Source: Phoebastria nigripes (lineage: Eukaryota; Chordata; Aves; Procellariiformes; Diomedeidae). From it: 64,000 nt of DNA. The translations under genes and the position numbers were made by a program. Position 1 is the stretch's first letter, and each line of letters opens with the position of its first letter. Below are positions 26,596 through 38,700 of this stretch, piece by piece. Location of the stretch: NCBI GenBank assembly GCA_035582835.1, contig JAYKAV010002765.1:105478-169477 (forward strand), written 5' to 3'. Below the pieces are notes generated by a model. The model made no database searches. It saw nothing but the letters and a program-made list of their open reading frames with translations, and was not told the origin of the DNA.

Positions 26596-28764
26596 CAAGG
26601 AGGTGGATAAGAAGGGCTGAAGAACATTGCTGGCTTCCAAATGTTTGCATGCTCCGATACCAAGGAATGAAAAGAATAGAGAGAAGACAAGGGGAGAAAT
26701 AAAATGAAGGCATGGAGACACATGGTTGTGACAAGGGGTTTAAAAGGATGGATGCGAGTTCACATCAGGGTACTTTGGGGAGGAATGAAGAATGATGCAG
26801 CCTAAAGGATCAGATAGTGACTTTTGAGACGTTCCTGAGAAGTGACTTGTCTCTGTTCTCAGCCTTTGTTAATTGTGGGTAATAGTAAGAGCCCCTTTGA
26901 GCCCTACTGACATAAAGCTGTGGATTAAAATGAAGTGATGCTGCTGTACAGATGATACTTGACACATTAACATTCCATGCTTAAGAAACCTAGGTGGTTT
27001 TTGCTTTTGCAGGGAGACTAAGCAGAGCTTTGGAAGGTAAATCTTGCATGTATTCGACCAACATGGGAAGATTTTCGAGTATTTTCTACAACTGAAAAAT
27101 ATCTTCAATAGCAGCCTGCATAGGAAAGATAGAGTAGGTGGCACAATGCTCCTAAGACTTCCCAAAAAGATGGAGACACCATTTGCGCATATACAAAAGG
27201 GTATTTGCCTTAGTACCAACAGATCAAGTCTGCCTATGACACTCAGGCAAACCTGCCTTCAGTGGCATGTCATTGCGATGATTAGGCATGTGACAGGTTT
27301 GTATTATCAATCGGGTTGTTTTCTTTTCCAGTTCCTGTCTGTGTTGCTGTAATGCCCAACACAGGTTACTGCAAAAGTAGGTCTGGCCATGTTGTCTCAC
27401 TGTAAATACTCTGGCACAGGCCAGAATGAGAAAAAATTGCCATGCGTTTTGTTCTGCAAAGGCACGTATTCCCCCAGAGTCTCCTGGGTAGACAGTTGGA
27501 CTCTTCCCTTCTACTTTGTGCCTGAAAGGCCAAAAACTAAAATGCAACATGGTTGGTCCCTACCTGTTAGGAGTTCCCTGCCTGTCCAGAGAAGAGCATA
27601 GTGGTGACTTCATTTTCCCTGTTTTGAGTTGGAAAGACAACGTAAAAGGCAAAGAGGGGCTGTATGAGGAAACGCAAAAAGTTACTGTCAGATTAAGGGC
27701 AGTAGGAGACTGTAAGGCCTCAGGATGCTTTGATTTCTTTAGGATGTTCCCAGATCAGCAGCAAAGGGCTAACTACCTGTTAAACCATCCCTATCTTTAC
27801 CTTATGGTGGCTGACCAATGTACCAATAACAATATACCTAACAGAACATTGATATCTCTCTCTTCGTCTGTGAATGGAATAAATGCACGTTTCCCTGAGG
27901 ATTAGCAGGCTGTAAAATGAGGAGGGACATGCTGTACCTGATGGTTACTTCACTTTAAACTCAGCTCGGGCTGTGCGTCCAGGAAGCCAGCAGGGCTCAG
28001 AGGGGCAGAGCAGGAGTTAATGAAGCGCTCAGCTCTGCCTGTCAGAACCCTGATGTCTGACATTATCACCAGGGACCTGACAGCCCTTTTCCTTTCTGCG
28101 CATTAACCAGATGAAATCCAATTCTCCAGAGCTCTGAATGCTCTGAAAGCACAGAAGCTTTTTGATCTGGGATTCTGATTTTTGGCCTATTTCTCTCAAT
28201 AATGGAAATCATCCGTAAAAGGAATAATTTTCCAGATTCTGCTCTGTGATTAGCCACAGAAAACCCAGTAAAATTACATTGGATAAACGGACAGAGCTAC
28301 GTGAAATTAATAACTCTCAGCAGCCTGCAGAGAAATGTGAAGAGGATATTAACAACTGGAATTGTTTGAGAATAGCAAAAAGAAAGCTGCTAATAATAGA
28401 CAAAATACATCACAACCTATAGACTAAGGACTCCTGTTTTTGTCCCAGACACAAAGGCGCATTTTCCCTTTATCTTCAAATGGATGTACAGGATAAGACT
28501 TAATAGCTGTCTGCTGCTATTCACTCTTGATTTGGGACTTGTTACTACAGGCTGCTCAGCAGTTTGGTGGGATGCTGACCATCCTCAAGTCTCATTGCAA
28601 ACAAGGATTTTGGAGAAGGGATCTCATTACTTCTGAGGTATCTATCAGCTCAGTTGCCCACTCAAATGGCTAAATACATTATTTGTAGCAGACGAGTCTG
28701 CTACTGTTGTTGCATCAGTTTCAAAATCTGTTGTTCAGTTTTGCAAGTGTGTTGACACAGAAAT

Positions 28765-28799
28765 ACATCCTCCTTCCTAATTTTATTTTAGGAGGATGT
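28765..28799. repeat. 10-bp inverted repeat, 15-nt loop
   Basis: ACATCCTCCT and AGGAGGATGT are perfect reverse complements around a T/A-rich loop. No gene is adjacent, and it does not fit a terminator or miRNA precursor by length. Confidence 0.6.
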
Positions 28800-31700
28800 T
28801 AATGCTGTGGATAAGCACAGACTCCTAGCCCTGCAGATAAAAATATAACAGGAGTAGCTGTGTAGGTTTCCCTAGCCCGTTCTCCTATCTAATGCGCCTT
28901 TGCACCCACCTCCGTAGCTGTTCAGCCTTTAGTGTCTTTGCTGTGGTGGCTGCACAGCTGCCGTGTCGAGCTGCTGGCTGCTTAGAGCAAAAAAATTCTT
29001 AAGAGACAGTTCAATTATTTGATATGTTGCTATCGATCCCTAGAGGCCATGGCTAGAAGAGACGCGTTAGGGCATCCAGTTTTTCTACCTGCTTCCCATG
29101 GCTCATTAATAACTTTGCAGAGCACATACAGTATTGCTGCTTGCATTTGTACAATATGTTTACAACATAGCTAGGGGCCTAACACTGCATATAGAAAGTG
29201 TTTTGCTTTGTCTACTACGTAGCAAACTCCAGTCAGGATCTTGTAACTTATCTGTGCTAGATGCTTTTATTTAAAGCACAGATCTTCTATAAGTGGAATC
29301 CTGCTCTCATGCTGAACACAAAGTACTCAGCAAAGCACAGAGCCCTCTTCTGCTTTTACAGAAGAGCTTCAGAGAACAGCTCTGGGGAATGTGTTTGGGC
29401 TTCCTCGTCACCCCTCAGTGAGTGACAGCAGTTATCCAACTGCCTGGCTCCAAGGAAGGGAGAAGCTACAGTGCTCCAAGTCAAGCTGTGTTGACAGTTC
29501 AGGGTATGACATATGTCCACATAAAGAAGCAGTAACACATTTCACAGGACCATACCTGTGACACATCCACCATTCATCCACTTCTCCACTCCCCTCTGTG
29601 GCTTCTCTGAACTTAATGATGGATGAGTCCCCTTTTTCAAGGGTTGAATTTAAACCTTCCCTAACCACCTAGAAGATGGAAATGGTTGTAGTGGATCAAG
29701 CCTGAACACAACATCCAGAAACACGCGGTATGTTATCACTATCAGAGTTTGAACCAGCTCTGCCCACTACAATTTAGAGATCTTTAATACACCTGACAAT
29801 ATTCTGCACAGACTCTCGTGTGCAGTATCCTTGCACCTGCATCCTAAAACTATTTTTTTTCCAACAGAAAAGCTGCACAGTTAGTGTGCAGTTTAACTAT
29901 GAGATAGGAAATGCCTGCACTTGCTGCCTGCACCCAGTTTGCCATGTCACGCTGTCAGGCCGATTACTTTAATTAAAGTTCCATCTGGCCCTTCTTGACA
30001 ACTCAGCCTCTAACGATGAAAATGTGTATGACAATGATCAGGATGAGGGAGGCAGAACTCATTGTTTTCCAACACTCCTGCTATTACTGTCAATTTCACA
30101 TGAAAGTATAGTTCTTTGGGAAAAGCAACACAAAAGTGTCACTCAGTTTCATTAGCAGAGCGGTAGTTCTTTGCTGTTCCTGCTCTAAAGGTCTTTCATG
30201 GGTGAAGAATTTAGTCCAGTGCTTTGGGAGAGAAACACAAACATTGCTAATTGCACTTAGATTGATATTCCAGGAAATTTAAACAAAGCACTCCGCTGGC
30301 AAATTCATTAAGCAGTAGAATAATCCCACTGGGCAAGTACCATTGTGTCAAACCGGTTTTAATCATGGTGGAAATGTTTTGCTCTTCATGCAAAAACAGC
30401 GCTTGCAAGATCTGGCGTAACTGGAGAGCCTACAGAAACACTGAAGAAAAGTCCATGAGTAATTGATACAATTACAAAGGCAACAGAATATCAGAAAATG
30501 GTTGGGGACAGTACATTACATTAAGCAATATTTCCATGGGTCCTACATGTTCGAACACCAGACCTTGTCCTGCTCAATTCTGCATTGGAAACTTCTCTGC
30601 AGCCTTCCAGCCTCACTTAACAGCTTGCTTTCTGCTCAGAGAGAATAAGGAGGAGTGTAAGAACAGGAAAGGTACACAATTTATGCAGCTCCCCTGTTTT
30701 TTATTATCCTGTTCCTATGAAGGAATGAATAGCTATTTTAGGACAGTCAAAATCATCATTTTTGTATCATTCTTAAGACTACAGCTATTTTATTAGACAG
30801 AATTTGCTTTCTGTCCCACTGATCTTCCAGAACTGGGCTTCTCAAACTTCTTCCGAGCACAGATCTCATCTGTCCTCAACCATCTTCACAAAATCCTGCC
30901 TCCAAACAAGGAAATAACGGCACACACAGAAGCTCTGGCCCTCAGGTGGGTTATTTTTTTTCTCATCCTCAAAATAACTTAGTTTCTTCCCCCTGCCCCT
31001 GCTAGCTCTGTTTGCATCTTTCCCAGCTTTAAAGGCCAGTTCATAGAGAGGGAAAAAAATATACACAGTGACTACTGAGTGGTTATAAATAGCGATTTGG
31101 GGCATGCTGCTTTGATTCAAGTAACTGTCCACCAGCCCTGCAGGAAAATGGGTTTAAAGAGAAAAGAAAAACATCCAAACCTCTCTATACATGTGGCAGC
31201 TCTTAGTCCAGCCTCAAGCTTAGTGACAGGCAAGTGTCAAAAATAGTCTCTGGGCCTGCAGACAAGGCTTTCTGGAATTAGGGTAGTAGCTGTATGAGAC
31301 AGAAAACCTACACAGTATATGCAGACATAGAGGAAGAATTTGTCTGCTACTCTCAAGGTGCAGATATTTTATATATTTGTGTTTATTTTTTAAGGGGGAA
31401 GAGGGAGACTTCTAACAGAGGTGATTTTTTTTTTTTCTTCCCTCAAGATTTTATAATCTCTGAAACAAGGAAGGCTACAGCTTGTTTTGAAAAGATACAG
31501 CTCTTGAAAAGGAACCACTCATGGGAACAATGCAGTGAAAATGTTGTCCCTCAACAGAACAAATCCAAATGATAATCAGAGTTGTTACCTAAAGCAGGCA
31601 AATAATATATATATAAGTGATATAAAAATCACTTCCAGGAGACTCACCAGAACCTAAAGACATAATAATACTGAAATATAAGCACTTGCATATCTGTCAC

Positions 31701-32396
31701 TTACTACCTTTTTTGTGCTGTTTCTGCCCCAGGACATACCTGACTCCCGCACTCACTCCCTCGTGAGCACAGAAGTGTCCAATCTTTCAACTTTATTTAC
31801 CTCACAGACATCATTCATTGTTAATTAGGCTTCGCAATTTCCCCCATTCTTTTGATACACCAATAAGCTTATGAAAGTACACGGCTGCTGTGGGAAATCT
31901 GGATTACAGTGAAATGAGCCAAAAAGCGTGGTATTTGGCCTTTGTTTCCTGGAAGGGACACATCTACAAACCACTGCAATCCCGTACCTCTAGACAGAAA
32001 TGGGAGCTTGTGCTGGTGCTCTGTTTAACTGTCCCTCCTCTGGAGTGCAGAGGGTCTGCAGACCAGCCACACCTTGCAATAGCTGTGCCTCCTCCTGCAA
32101 ACAGCAGACAGGTTTAGCATCAATTCATAGATTATCAGATCCAGTAATTGATACTGGAACTTGTACTTCATCAGAACTGAGCCAATGCTGACCATTTACT
32201 CCATCTGGAAAACTAAGATGTACAGCAAATATGACATAGAACAATTTCATACAACATTATACTACAGTAAAAAATGCACAGAAAAGCTGACAAAACCCAG
32301 AAGAGCTGCTAGAAAAATCTAAACAGTAGAAAATAAGCACTTACTTTATAAATCTCACTTTCTTTCTGTATTTGCTATACCCACGCTGGTCTCTCT

Positions 32397-32402
32397 TTTA
32401 TT
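32397..32402 (-). terminator. Candidate polyadenylation signal AATAAA
   Basis: TTTATT on the plus strand, i.e. AATAAA on the minus strand, lies about 275 nt past the stop codon of the terminal exon. It is the first canonical signal I noticed downstream. Another lies at 31792-31797. The hexamer is common in AT-rich DNA, so use of this site is inferred. Confidence 0.3.
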
Positions 32403-32565
32403 ACATTTCTGTACAAAACTGGTATTGGCTCTGTTCTCTGTTAAAGCTCGCATCTCCATACAATTTGCAATTGCATCCAAACCTTCTGCCATCAAGATTC
32501 AAGATTATTAACTTGCATTTCATTTCCATGATTGTGGCAGCACTTAATTAACAAAGTCCCTACCT

Positions 32566-32623
32566 ACATGTATTTATATAGATATACATGTATATATACA
32601 CACATACATACATACACACACAC
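32566..32623. repeat. TA/CA microsatellite
   Basis: A compound run of TATA, ATAC, CATA and CACA units. It lies 55-110 bp downstream of the stop codon of the minus-strand terminal exon, so it would be within that gene's 3' UTR, and it may be length-polymorphic. Confidence 0.85.
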
Positions 32624-32676
32624 GACAAATACTGTTGCAGTTATCCTCTCTTCCAGTGTTTGGAATGACAGTCATT

Positions 32677-32985
<309 letters not shown>

Positions 32986-33479
32986 CTAGCAAACCTGCAA
33001 AATTACTGAGATTTCTTGTACGTGGTGCTACTCTGTCAGGAATACCACAGACACACACTTTACACTATTTCTTCCATTTCTGTTAGAATCAATATTATTG
33101 CAGGAAACCTATGTATATTACATGGAATATACATAAGAGCTGGCATACAGGCTCCAAGTCAACCTAAGTAATTATATGCATTTAGAAAGAAGAGATACAG
33201 CTATCCACAAAGCATTCACATACCAAAATGTAAGTTTACAGCAATGTGGTTGCTTTGTGACTACCAGCAATGGACTCATACTGCACAAANGCATCGAGCA
33301 AGAACAGCAAGGATGTGATGCAGGGAATTTGTTCTGCCTTTATGTATGCCTGTGGTGGTGCATTCCTTCCCCCGACTCTCTTAGGCCACTCTATGATCTC
33401 AGAAACTCCTGATGAACTTTGGCCTTTGTGTAATGAACTGGACGGTGAAGCATCCCTTGACTGTACTCAGAACTCTTGC

Positions 33480-33484
33480 ATGGC
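33480..33484. repeat. Target-site duplication, 5' copy (ATGGC)
   Basis: ATGGC immediately precedes the TG that starts the LTR and is repeated exactly at 34829-34833 after the terminal CA. Because the next base on both sides is T, a 6-bp ATGGCT duplication is formally possible, but the TG...CA rule favours 5 bp. Confidence 0.85.
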
Positions 33485-33782
33485 TGAAGTGGGGGAACAG
33501 CACTGACCGTACCAGAACTCCTGCTACCTAACCCAGGTGGGGGATGAAATTGGGGATAATTCATCATCCCCTGACACCCCTGAGTCGTAACTCAAGTGGA
33601 ATGGCACCGTTGTTGCTGAAACCACCACCTTGGACTGTGGCCAGTATAGAAGTTTACGGATGACTAAAGCCAATCATCTTACAAACCTATAAATGGTGGT
33701 CCTAAGTGAGGCCCTTTGAGCTCTCCTGGACCGCAGCGGGCTGTGCCCAGAGTCTCCCTCTGAGTGGGATGCCTCTCAGAAT

Positions 33783-33804
33783 TCGCAAACTCAAGAGTTT
33801 GCGA
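33783..33804. repeat. 10-bp perfect hairpin inside the LTR
   Basis: TCGCAAACTC and GAGTTTGCGA are exact reverse complements separated by AA. It lies about 90 bp downstream of the first TATA box, so it would be near the 5' end of an LTR-initiated transcript (R region) if that box is used. Confidence 0.75.
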
Positions 33805-33950
33805 TATTCGGAGGACCATTGGGACCTGGGCTGAAACACTCCTCGGCCGAGACACTCCTCGAGGCTCAACCCTTCACCCGTTGAGAAATGCCAAGACATT
33901 TAGCGTGAGTATTTCACGACATTTGAGGGGAATTTTTAACAGGTACCTTT

Positions 33951-34025
33951 ATCTAGCTTTAGGCCTTTATACCTTTATAAATTTATCTAGCTTTAGGCCT
34001 TGATAGATCTATCTAGCTTTGGGCC
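33951..34025 (+). repeat. Three copies of a 15-bp motif in the LTR
   Basis: ATCTAGCTTTAGGCC occurs at 33951-33965 and 33984-33998, and as ATCTAGCTTTGGGCC at 34011-34025, separated by AT-rich spacers. This is the first of the two internal arrays of the solo LTR. Confidence 0.9.
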
Positions 34026-34237
34026 CTTATGTGTGATGTGTTTGTGTGTATTGATTTAGACAATCAGTAATAAGCATAATCTGTAATCAAGTCGCTTTAG
34101 TAATTGTAGTAAACTTGATTAATTCACTTTGTAACTGCTAAATTAGTCAATGATTAAGTGCTGTTAAAATCTTACGATTTACCTTAAAACTGTGAATGAA
34201 CTTTAGGTTGCTGCTAAACACCTATAATCCCTTAGGC

Positions 34238-34662
34238 ATAAACCGTTGACCATGTCTGAGACTAGGGGTAGATCCAGCCACACCTAGACTCCTCTCTGAG
34301 AAGGAGTTTAGAAAGCAAGGGGGTCTACTCTGAACCTCGTGACTCAATGGGAGGATTTCCCTATTTCTTGTATTTCTCCTATTTGATATAAACCATTGCC
34401 CAAGTCTGAGACTAGGGGTAGATCCAGCCACACCTAGGCTCCTCTCTGAGAAGGAGTTCAGGGACCAAGGAGGTCTATTCTGAACCTCGTGACTCAGCGG
34501 GAGTGTCTCCTTATCCCTTTTGTATTAGACACATACCATTGTCCAAGTCTGAGACTAAGATTGGATCCAGCCGGGTCTTCTCTGAACCTCATGACTCAAC
34601 GGGAGGGTCTCCCATACCCCTTTGTCCTCAATCTCTGTATAAATCATTCCAACTCAATTCTG
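34238..34662 (+). repeat. Diverged ~145-bp tandem repeats in the LTR
   Basis: The unit begins ATAAACC(G/A)TTG and contains TCTGAGACTAGGGGTAGATC, CTCTCTGAGAAGGAG and CTGAACCTCGTGACTCA(A/G)(T/C)GGGAG. Copy 1 is about 34238-34387, copy 2 about 34388-34530, and copy 3 (34531-34637) lacks the central CCACACCTAG...GAAGGAG part. A fourth partial start, ATAAATCATTCC, falls at 34639 and overlaps the second TATA box. Such arrays in LTRs often hold protein-binding sites; here that is inference. Confidence 0.9.
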
Positions 34663-34828
34663 ACATGATTTTCCCTGTGTATGCTTAGTCCATGTAATAA
34701 GTAATAGAGTGAACCTTGCCATCGAATTCTATTAAGTCGCACTTTTATAAATTTCTATTAAAATCACTTTTCGCTGATACCTTTGCCGGTGATTCTTTAA
34801 GCGGCCTCCAAACCGCTCATTTGTGACA

Positions 34829-34833
34829 ATGGC
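34829..34833. repeat. Target-site duplication, 3' copy (ATGGC)
   Basis: An exact copy of the 5-bp sequence at 33480-33484, directly after the terminal CA of the LTR. Confidence 0.85.
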
Positions 34834-37640
34834 TCAGAAATGAACCCTTGATTTAGCTAGAGATCATGCAAAAACATATGAATTGCAAAAGTTGTTACTG
34901 TAAAACAGGTGGCGTGTACTCAGTGCTCTAACTTCATCTGCAAAACATACCATTGCAACGATGCAGGATTTATAAATCTATACAGTGGAAAAACTTCAAA
35001 TTGGATTTTGAAAGGCTCCACAGCAATGAAGTGGCAAATCTCCAACAATTCTCCCACCCCAGACTTCTCCGACTGGGAAGGATAAAGTTTCTTTAGTGCT
35101 CTTAGTGGATTCCTCAGTGGTACGAGGAAAAGTTCTCAGTAAGAGAGCAGTTATTCAATACAGGAATATGGCAAAGTTAAAGAAAAAAGGAATTATTTAA
35201 CCTCGTCCTTATACAGGTTTTAGTTGTCTTCCCAACTTCATCCTAGATCAAAACACATATTCTTCATGATTCAACAACTATTTTACCCTCTACTTAGAGG
35301 TGTAAAACACGTCCTTCTGCAAATGTATGGATTCCTCATTCAGGCAAGAGAAGGATACCTAACGCTCTAATAAGACTGTCTACTACTAAAATAAAGTTCA
35401 CACAGAAGGTTTTTGCTTCCATCCTTATTCCTTGTACGTTTGGGAACGCAGGTCTGGAAGAGTCTCCTCTGGCTCACTGAGTGCAGGCTCCACAGTCTCA
35501 TGCAAGTAGAGGACATTGTTTCAGAAAAAGCTGCAGAACATCTACTTCACATACCTGTAAATGCTTAGGACACACACCTCTCAATATCCTCTAAAAAGCC
35601 AAAAAGCTGCTCGGCAACCTCAAAAACCACAACTGTTAGGTACTGCAGGAAGAGCACAAGCAGTGTGGGTATCGTAAAGCCCCAAGTCTCTGCAGTACTC
35701 GGTAACTAAAACTCCCAGACCATTGTAGTAGGTAGGTAGACCAAACCCATGGCATTACTGGCAAAAAAAAAACCAAACCACCCAGAGCCATGTGTCCAAA
35801 TCTCTCTGCCAGCCTGACCAGAAGGGCAAAATTCCATCATGGCATTGATGACTGGTTTGATCTTGAGCAATGAGTAAAACCTAGACATCAGTGCATCCTA
35901 CCTACACTCTCCTTTCAAATCTCATAGAACTCCAGTGCTTCAAGCAAAGCTGAAAAGAGTCTGGGAATGTTCTCCTTAAGAAACACTCTTGCTGCAACAC
36001 CAACCAACCTTTCTTTCCCCACAGTGGCTTCCATGCTGCTGCTGTCACCTTCCAACCTTTAGACGCAATTACAATCTCCTGTTTTACACCCCACTTGTAA
36101 ATGCTTTTGGGTTTTTTCCATTATTATTCTTTGCCTTTCTCAATAGGGCTTTCTTCTGCAGATGAAATCTTCTGGCTCGGTAAAAACAAAATAAAATCCT
36201 TCCTGCTGTTATACTAGTAGTAGTACTATTACAACTAGCAGCAGCACAGTACTGTTGAAGTCGCCACGGCCTATAAATAACAGAGGAACCAACCTTGCCT
36301 TTGCTCAGCCACATCACAGAATGCTGCTATACCATCAGCATTAAATTACCGTGGCCAATACTCACCGGACTGGTAAATCAGTCTCTTTCAACACCTTGTC
36401 CTTCAACTCCCGCATCACATTTTGACTCTCCCAGTAACCTCTCCCTTTGGCACCAAACTACACCCCACCTGTCTGTGTGCAGCTGTGCTATGGAGGCTGC
36501 TAGATAGGACAGGATTTGAGCCACTTCTCCTCTCCACAGTGGTGGCTGTAATCTACAAATTGGAGAGAAGAATTTGAGAAGCTTGAGAATAAAGCAGCTT
36601 TTTTTGCTTGCTATTCATAACATTTTACAAAGCTATAAAAGACAGACTCTCTTTCAAAGCTGACTGCTGAACAAATTTCATCTGTACTAGAAAATATCAT
36701 GTCATATTCAAAATGAAACAGAGAATGATGAAAGACCACAATGGATATGTCATACAACCTAATCCACATTAAATAAAATTATCTTTGAAATCAAATATGA
36801 TTAGACAAAAGCAGTTTGCAAGAAACCAAACAGGAAATTGCAAAAGTCAAGTTCAATACATTCCCCCTGCATCAAAGACTTTTTCTGCCAGTTTCAACAC
36901 AGAGTGTTTTAAAGAGAGCAAAAGCTTCCATTTCACAACAAGCCCAGCTTGATGTTTTGAATCCAATTCCACTGGCCTTTTTTATGTCTTGGGATTTGAT
37001 AAGGAAAACATTGCTCAGTTTAATCAGGATTTCTTTTTATGTAGAGATTCCCATAAAAGGCAATTCCGACTTCAAACACAAAAAGTGTATTTATGCAGTG
37101 ATGCTGCCTTTAACAGCTATGGAGACACTAGTTAAAGACCTTCACAGCAAATGACAGGCATACATTTACCATACTGGCAGCAAAATGCTCAATCTGAGGT
37201 GCTTGCCTCCTTAGCACACCATTTTAAGGGTATCAGCATTTAGGATGGTCAATTCTGCAAAATCTTTCAGCTGGAACAACCATCCAAAATATAGAGGTAC
37301 ACACACATGTGCATGTGCTCAAGACAGTGGGAAGTCATGAGCACTGTTCTGGTGAGTGATACCTGGTTTTTGGGCCACAAATTCTGTGCCCTTAATGAGT
37401 TACTTGAAGTGACAAGCTTCCACCCTGTTAGTCCACCTGGTGCTGTCACAGAGGCAGGGAGCATTCGTGTAGCAGCACAGCTACACACCACACTGCAAAC
37501 AATGTCAGATCTGAATCTCCTCATTCTGTCTAAGGCTCAGACAAGCTGTTTGCACTCTCTGAGGCTAACACATGGTGAAACAGCTCATCTGAATCTCCGA
37601 AAGGCTTGTGATGACCTGATATAAAGCACCGACATTCAGC
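34834..37640. other. Non-coding stretch between the two LTRs
   Basis: No exon, RNA gene or repeat family is recognisable. If the minus-strand gene model is right, this is intron. ORFs here are under 115 codons and lack motifs. Confidence 0.55.
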
Positions 37641-37645
37641 GCCTG

Positions 37646-38240
37646 TGTGCTAGTTTTGACTGGGACAGAGTTCATTTTCTTCACAGTAGCTAGTATGGGG
37701 CTATGTTTTGGATTTGTGCTGGAAACAGTGTTGATAACACAGGGATGTTTTAGTTACTGCTGAGCAGTGCTTACACAGAGTCAAGGCCTTTTCTGCCTCT
37801 CACACCACCCCACCAGCGAGGAGGCTGGGGGTGCACAAGAAGCTGGGAGGGGACACAGCCGGGACAGCTGACCCCAACTGACCAAAGGGATATCCCACAC
37901 CATATGACGTTATGCTCAGTATATAAAGCTGGGGGAAGAAGGAGGAAGGGGGGGACGTTCAGAGTGATGGTGTTTGTCTTCCCAAGTAACCGTTACGTGT
38001 GATGGAGCCCTGCTTTCCTGGAGATGGCTGAACACCTGCCTGCTGATGGGAAGTAGTGAATGAATTCCTTGTTTTGCTTTGCTTGTGTGTGCAGCTTTTG
38101 TTTTCCCTATTAAACTGTCTTTATCTCAACCCACGAGTTTTCTCACTTTTACCCTTCTGATTCTCTCCCCCATTCCACCGGGGGGGAGTGAGCGAGCGGC
38201 TGTGCGGTGCTTGGTTGCCGGCTGGGGTTAAACCACAACA
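37646..38240 (+). mobile_element. Solo LTR of an avian ERV (595 bp, ERVL-type suspected)
   Basis: This matches, from memory, a very common avian LTR family. It starts TGTGCTAGTTTTGACTGGG, carries CAGTAGCTAGTATGGGGC and GGGACAGCTGACCCCAACTG, a TATA box (TATAAA, 37922-37927), GTAACCGTTACG, a polyadenylation signal (ATTAAA, 38109-38114) and ends GGTTAAACCACAACA. Flanks GCCTG (37641-37645) and ACCTG (38241-38245) look like a 5-bp target duplication with one substitution. No internal region or second LTR is present, so it is a solo LTR. U3-R-U5 reads left to right on the plus strand, antisense to the putative minus-strand gene. A 5-bp duplication and the sequence suggest the ERVL group; the class is inferred. 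Confidence 0.9.
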
Positions 38241-38397
38241 ACCTGGCACAGGCTCTTTCTGTAAAATTGACTTCCAGTTTTTCTGTTTGTAGGTCAGTAG
38301 CACTTCACCGCAGATCTGGAAAGAAACCTTACTGCCAATTTCCCGTTTGCAGAAATCATCTCTTACTAAATGCATATTCCCCCCTTCTCACTGCTAA

Positions 38398-38700
38398 AAT
38401 GGCCTCACATAAGAGCACAGGAATGGCCATATGGTGTCAGACAGAAAGTCCATCTCCCTTGTTTGTTAGCTCCAACAGTGGCCATAAATAGATGCTTAGG
38501 AAAGAGTAAGAGCACAACAGGACAAGCATGTCTGATCCTACCCCTTAACAACACAGCCTCCAACTGTTTTCAGCTTAGGAAGTTCATAAGCCAGATGCTA
38601 TTGCTATGGATTTAATAACTCGCAAAGAACTTTGCTTCCATTAACTTGTCCAGCCTCCACCTGAGCTCATCTAAAGCTGAGCATCCTTCTCAGTCTGGCC
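38398..38700. mobile_element. Ancient amniote LINE-type relic (CR1/L3-like 3' region)
   Basis: The run AGGAATGGCCATATGGTGTC, AGAcagaaAGTCCATCT, then CTCCAACAGTGGCCATAAAT and AGATGCTTAGGAAAGAGTAA matches a consensus I know from turtle and crocodilian genomes (AGAATGGCCATACTGGGTCA ... GGTCCATCTAGCCCAGTATC ... CAACAGTGGCC ... CAGATGCTTCAGAGGAA). In birds this survives only as old relics. Divergence is high and the right edge is uncertain. Orientation was not determined. Confidence 0.5.

Larger units (their letters stand above)
23301..32565. other. Non-coding stretch, possibly with conserved elements
   Basis: No exon is supported. Parts of 28.0-28.4 kb and 29.93-30.42 kb are rich in homeodomain-like TAATTA/ATTA cores, including the palindrome ACTTTAATTAAAGT at 30006-30019, and look like uniform, repeat-free conserved non-coding sequence. 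This is an impression, since no alignment is available. Hairpins occur at 26546-26595 and 28765-28799. ORFs at 23721-24119 and 27516-27905 have no recognisable domain. Confidence 0.5.
33485..34828 (+). mobile_element. Solo LTR of an endogenous retrovirus (1,344 bp)
   Basis: The element starts TGAAGTGGGGG, ends CATTTGTGACA and is flanked by exact ATGGC duplications, so both ends are intact. No internal retroviral genes, primer-binding site or second LTR is present, as expected after LTR-LTR recombination. Orientation is plus: CCAAT (33670-33674) and TATAAA (33688-33693) lie near the left end, a second TATAAA is at 34638-34643, and ATTAAA (34757-34762) is followed by a short U5-like segment. 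It carries two internal repeat arrays and a perfect hairpin, described separately. A 5-bp duplication suits several avian ERV classes, so I do not assign one. The exact target duplication suggests a relatively young or slowly evolving insertion. It lies about 580 bp upstream (in gene direction) of the terminal exon, so it would be intronic and antisense to that gene. Confidence 0.85.

Noticed and set aside
33485..38240. The two LTRs as a single 4.7-kb provirus
   Set aside because: Their sequences, lengths and target duplications differ, and no retroviral genes lie between them.
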